This document shows, piece after piece, positions 63,865 through 64,000 of a stretch of DNA of 64,000 bases. The translations under genes were made by a program, and so were the position numbers. Each line of letters starts with the position of its first letter. Position 1 is the first letter of the stretch. The notes under the pieces are model-generated. The model saw nothing but the letters and a program-made list of their open reading frames with translations. It was not told where the DNA came from and made no database searches. Source of the stretch: Alkalidesulfovibrio alkalitolerans DSM 16529 (GTDB lineage: Bacteria; Desulfobacterota; Desulfovibrionia; Desulfovibrionales; Desulfovibrionaceae); assembly GCF_000422245.1 (NCBI RefSeq), contig NZ_ATHI01000004.1, forward strand, positions 62,001-126,000, given 5' to 3'.

Positions 63865-63987
63865 CTGGCCGCCCCCAAAACATCACCTGCTGCGTTGCCG
63901 CGAAAAGTTCAAACCTTCGTGTATTGGTAATGCGCGTCGGACTTGAATTTTTCTTGCGTCTTGCATCTGACGCTTTTGAGCGGTCTG
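63865..63987 (+). repeat. Dispersed nested inverted-repeat element, copy 11
   Basis: Core tgctgcgttgccgcg, middle stem aaaagttcaa/ttgaattttt, tip cgtgtatt/aatgcgcg held by two G-T wobbles. The left outer arm is altered (tggccgccccc) while the right arm gcttttgagcggtct is kept. Forward orientation. Confidence 0.85.
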
Positions 63988-64000
63988 CGAGGCGGTGCCG

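Overview
The window is about 64 kb of high-GC DNA that reads as chromosome of a sulfate-reducing deltaproteobacterium of the Desulfovibrionaceae. The main reason is a complete Desulfovibrio-type organic-acid oxidation operon on the + strand (2350-16977), in the gene order known from Desulfovibrio vulgaris: pyruvate:ferredoxin oxidoreductase, lactate permease, GlcD/GlcF-type D-lactate dehydrogenase, Pta, AckA and the LldG/LldH (LutC/LutB-like) L-lactate dehydrogenase. A homodimeric POR with a C-terminal cysteine pair, stand-alone molybdopterin oxidoreductases and single-copy metabolic genes embedded among many signalling proteins fit the same group. The species cannot be named from the sequence alone.

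Layout. 1-1903: 3' part of a membrane HAMP-PAS-GGDEF-EAL protein. 1904-2349: regulatory region with a sigma-54-type promoter and two palindromes sharing a 10-bp core. 2350-18057: lactate operon, a terminator, then an FMN alpha-hydroxy-acid dehydrogenase. 18058-21145: a molybdopterin oxidoreductase and a solo receiver. 21184-23224: an isolated T7-type phage tail-fibre cassette. 23622-28199: histidine kinase, proB, obgE, rpmA, rplU, all leftward. 28403-29906: a PA2779/PA2778-type lipoprotein, peptidase and TPR operon. 30072-36802: hybrid histidine kinase, gap, a GAF protein, purD and purE. 37044-38981: a second molybdopterin oxidoreductase. 39168-40821: an AT-rich island with two unknown envelope proteins. 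40958-43162: a secreted protein, a C-GCAxxG-C-C protein, a membrane rhodanese and a CII-like regulator. 43467-48897: ZIP transporter, DUF482 protein, S1-domain protein, dGTPase. 49008-51036: ArsR-type sensor and Cu/Zn-type permease with matching operators. 51041-53701: EAL/HDOD protein, argC, DUF1844. 53864-54411: toxin-antitoxin pair. 54545-60169: mscL, polA, DHH phosphoesterase, cobU, cbiR. 60548-63730: an endonuclease-Q-like domain fused to a UvrD helicase.

How the genes work together. The operon imports lactate, oxidises both enantiomers to pyruvate, converts pyruvate to acetyl-CoA plus reduced ferredoxin/flavodoxin, and makes ATP through Pta and AckA. Hairpins after por and lldP, and a leader hairpin before por, suggest post-initiation control. 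The ArsR regulator and the permease form a self-contained metal-efflux unit. cbiR and cobU form a corrinoid remodelling/salvage pair, and polA, the DHH phosphoesterase and the EndoQ-UvrD fusion are DNA/nucleotide maintenance genes.

The least explained structure is a family of about 120-bp nested inverted repeats, nine near full length and two degraded, scattered between genes from 18 kb to the end of the window. The arms and the inner stems differ between copies in matched, compensating ways, and all eleven copies point the same way along the + strand regardless of which strand the neighbouring genes use. No tRNA, rRNA, CRISPR array, integrase or transposase gene was found.
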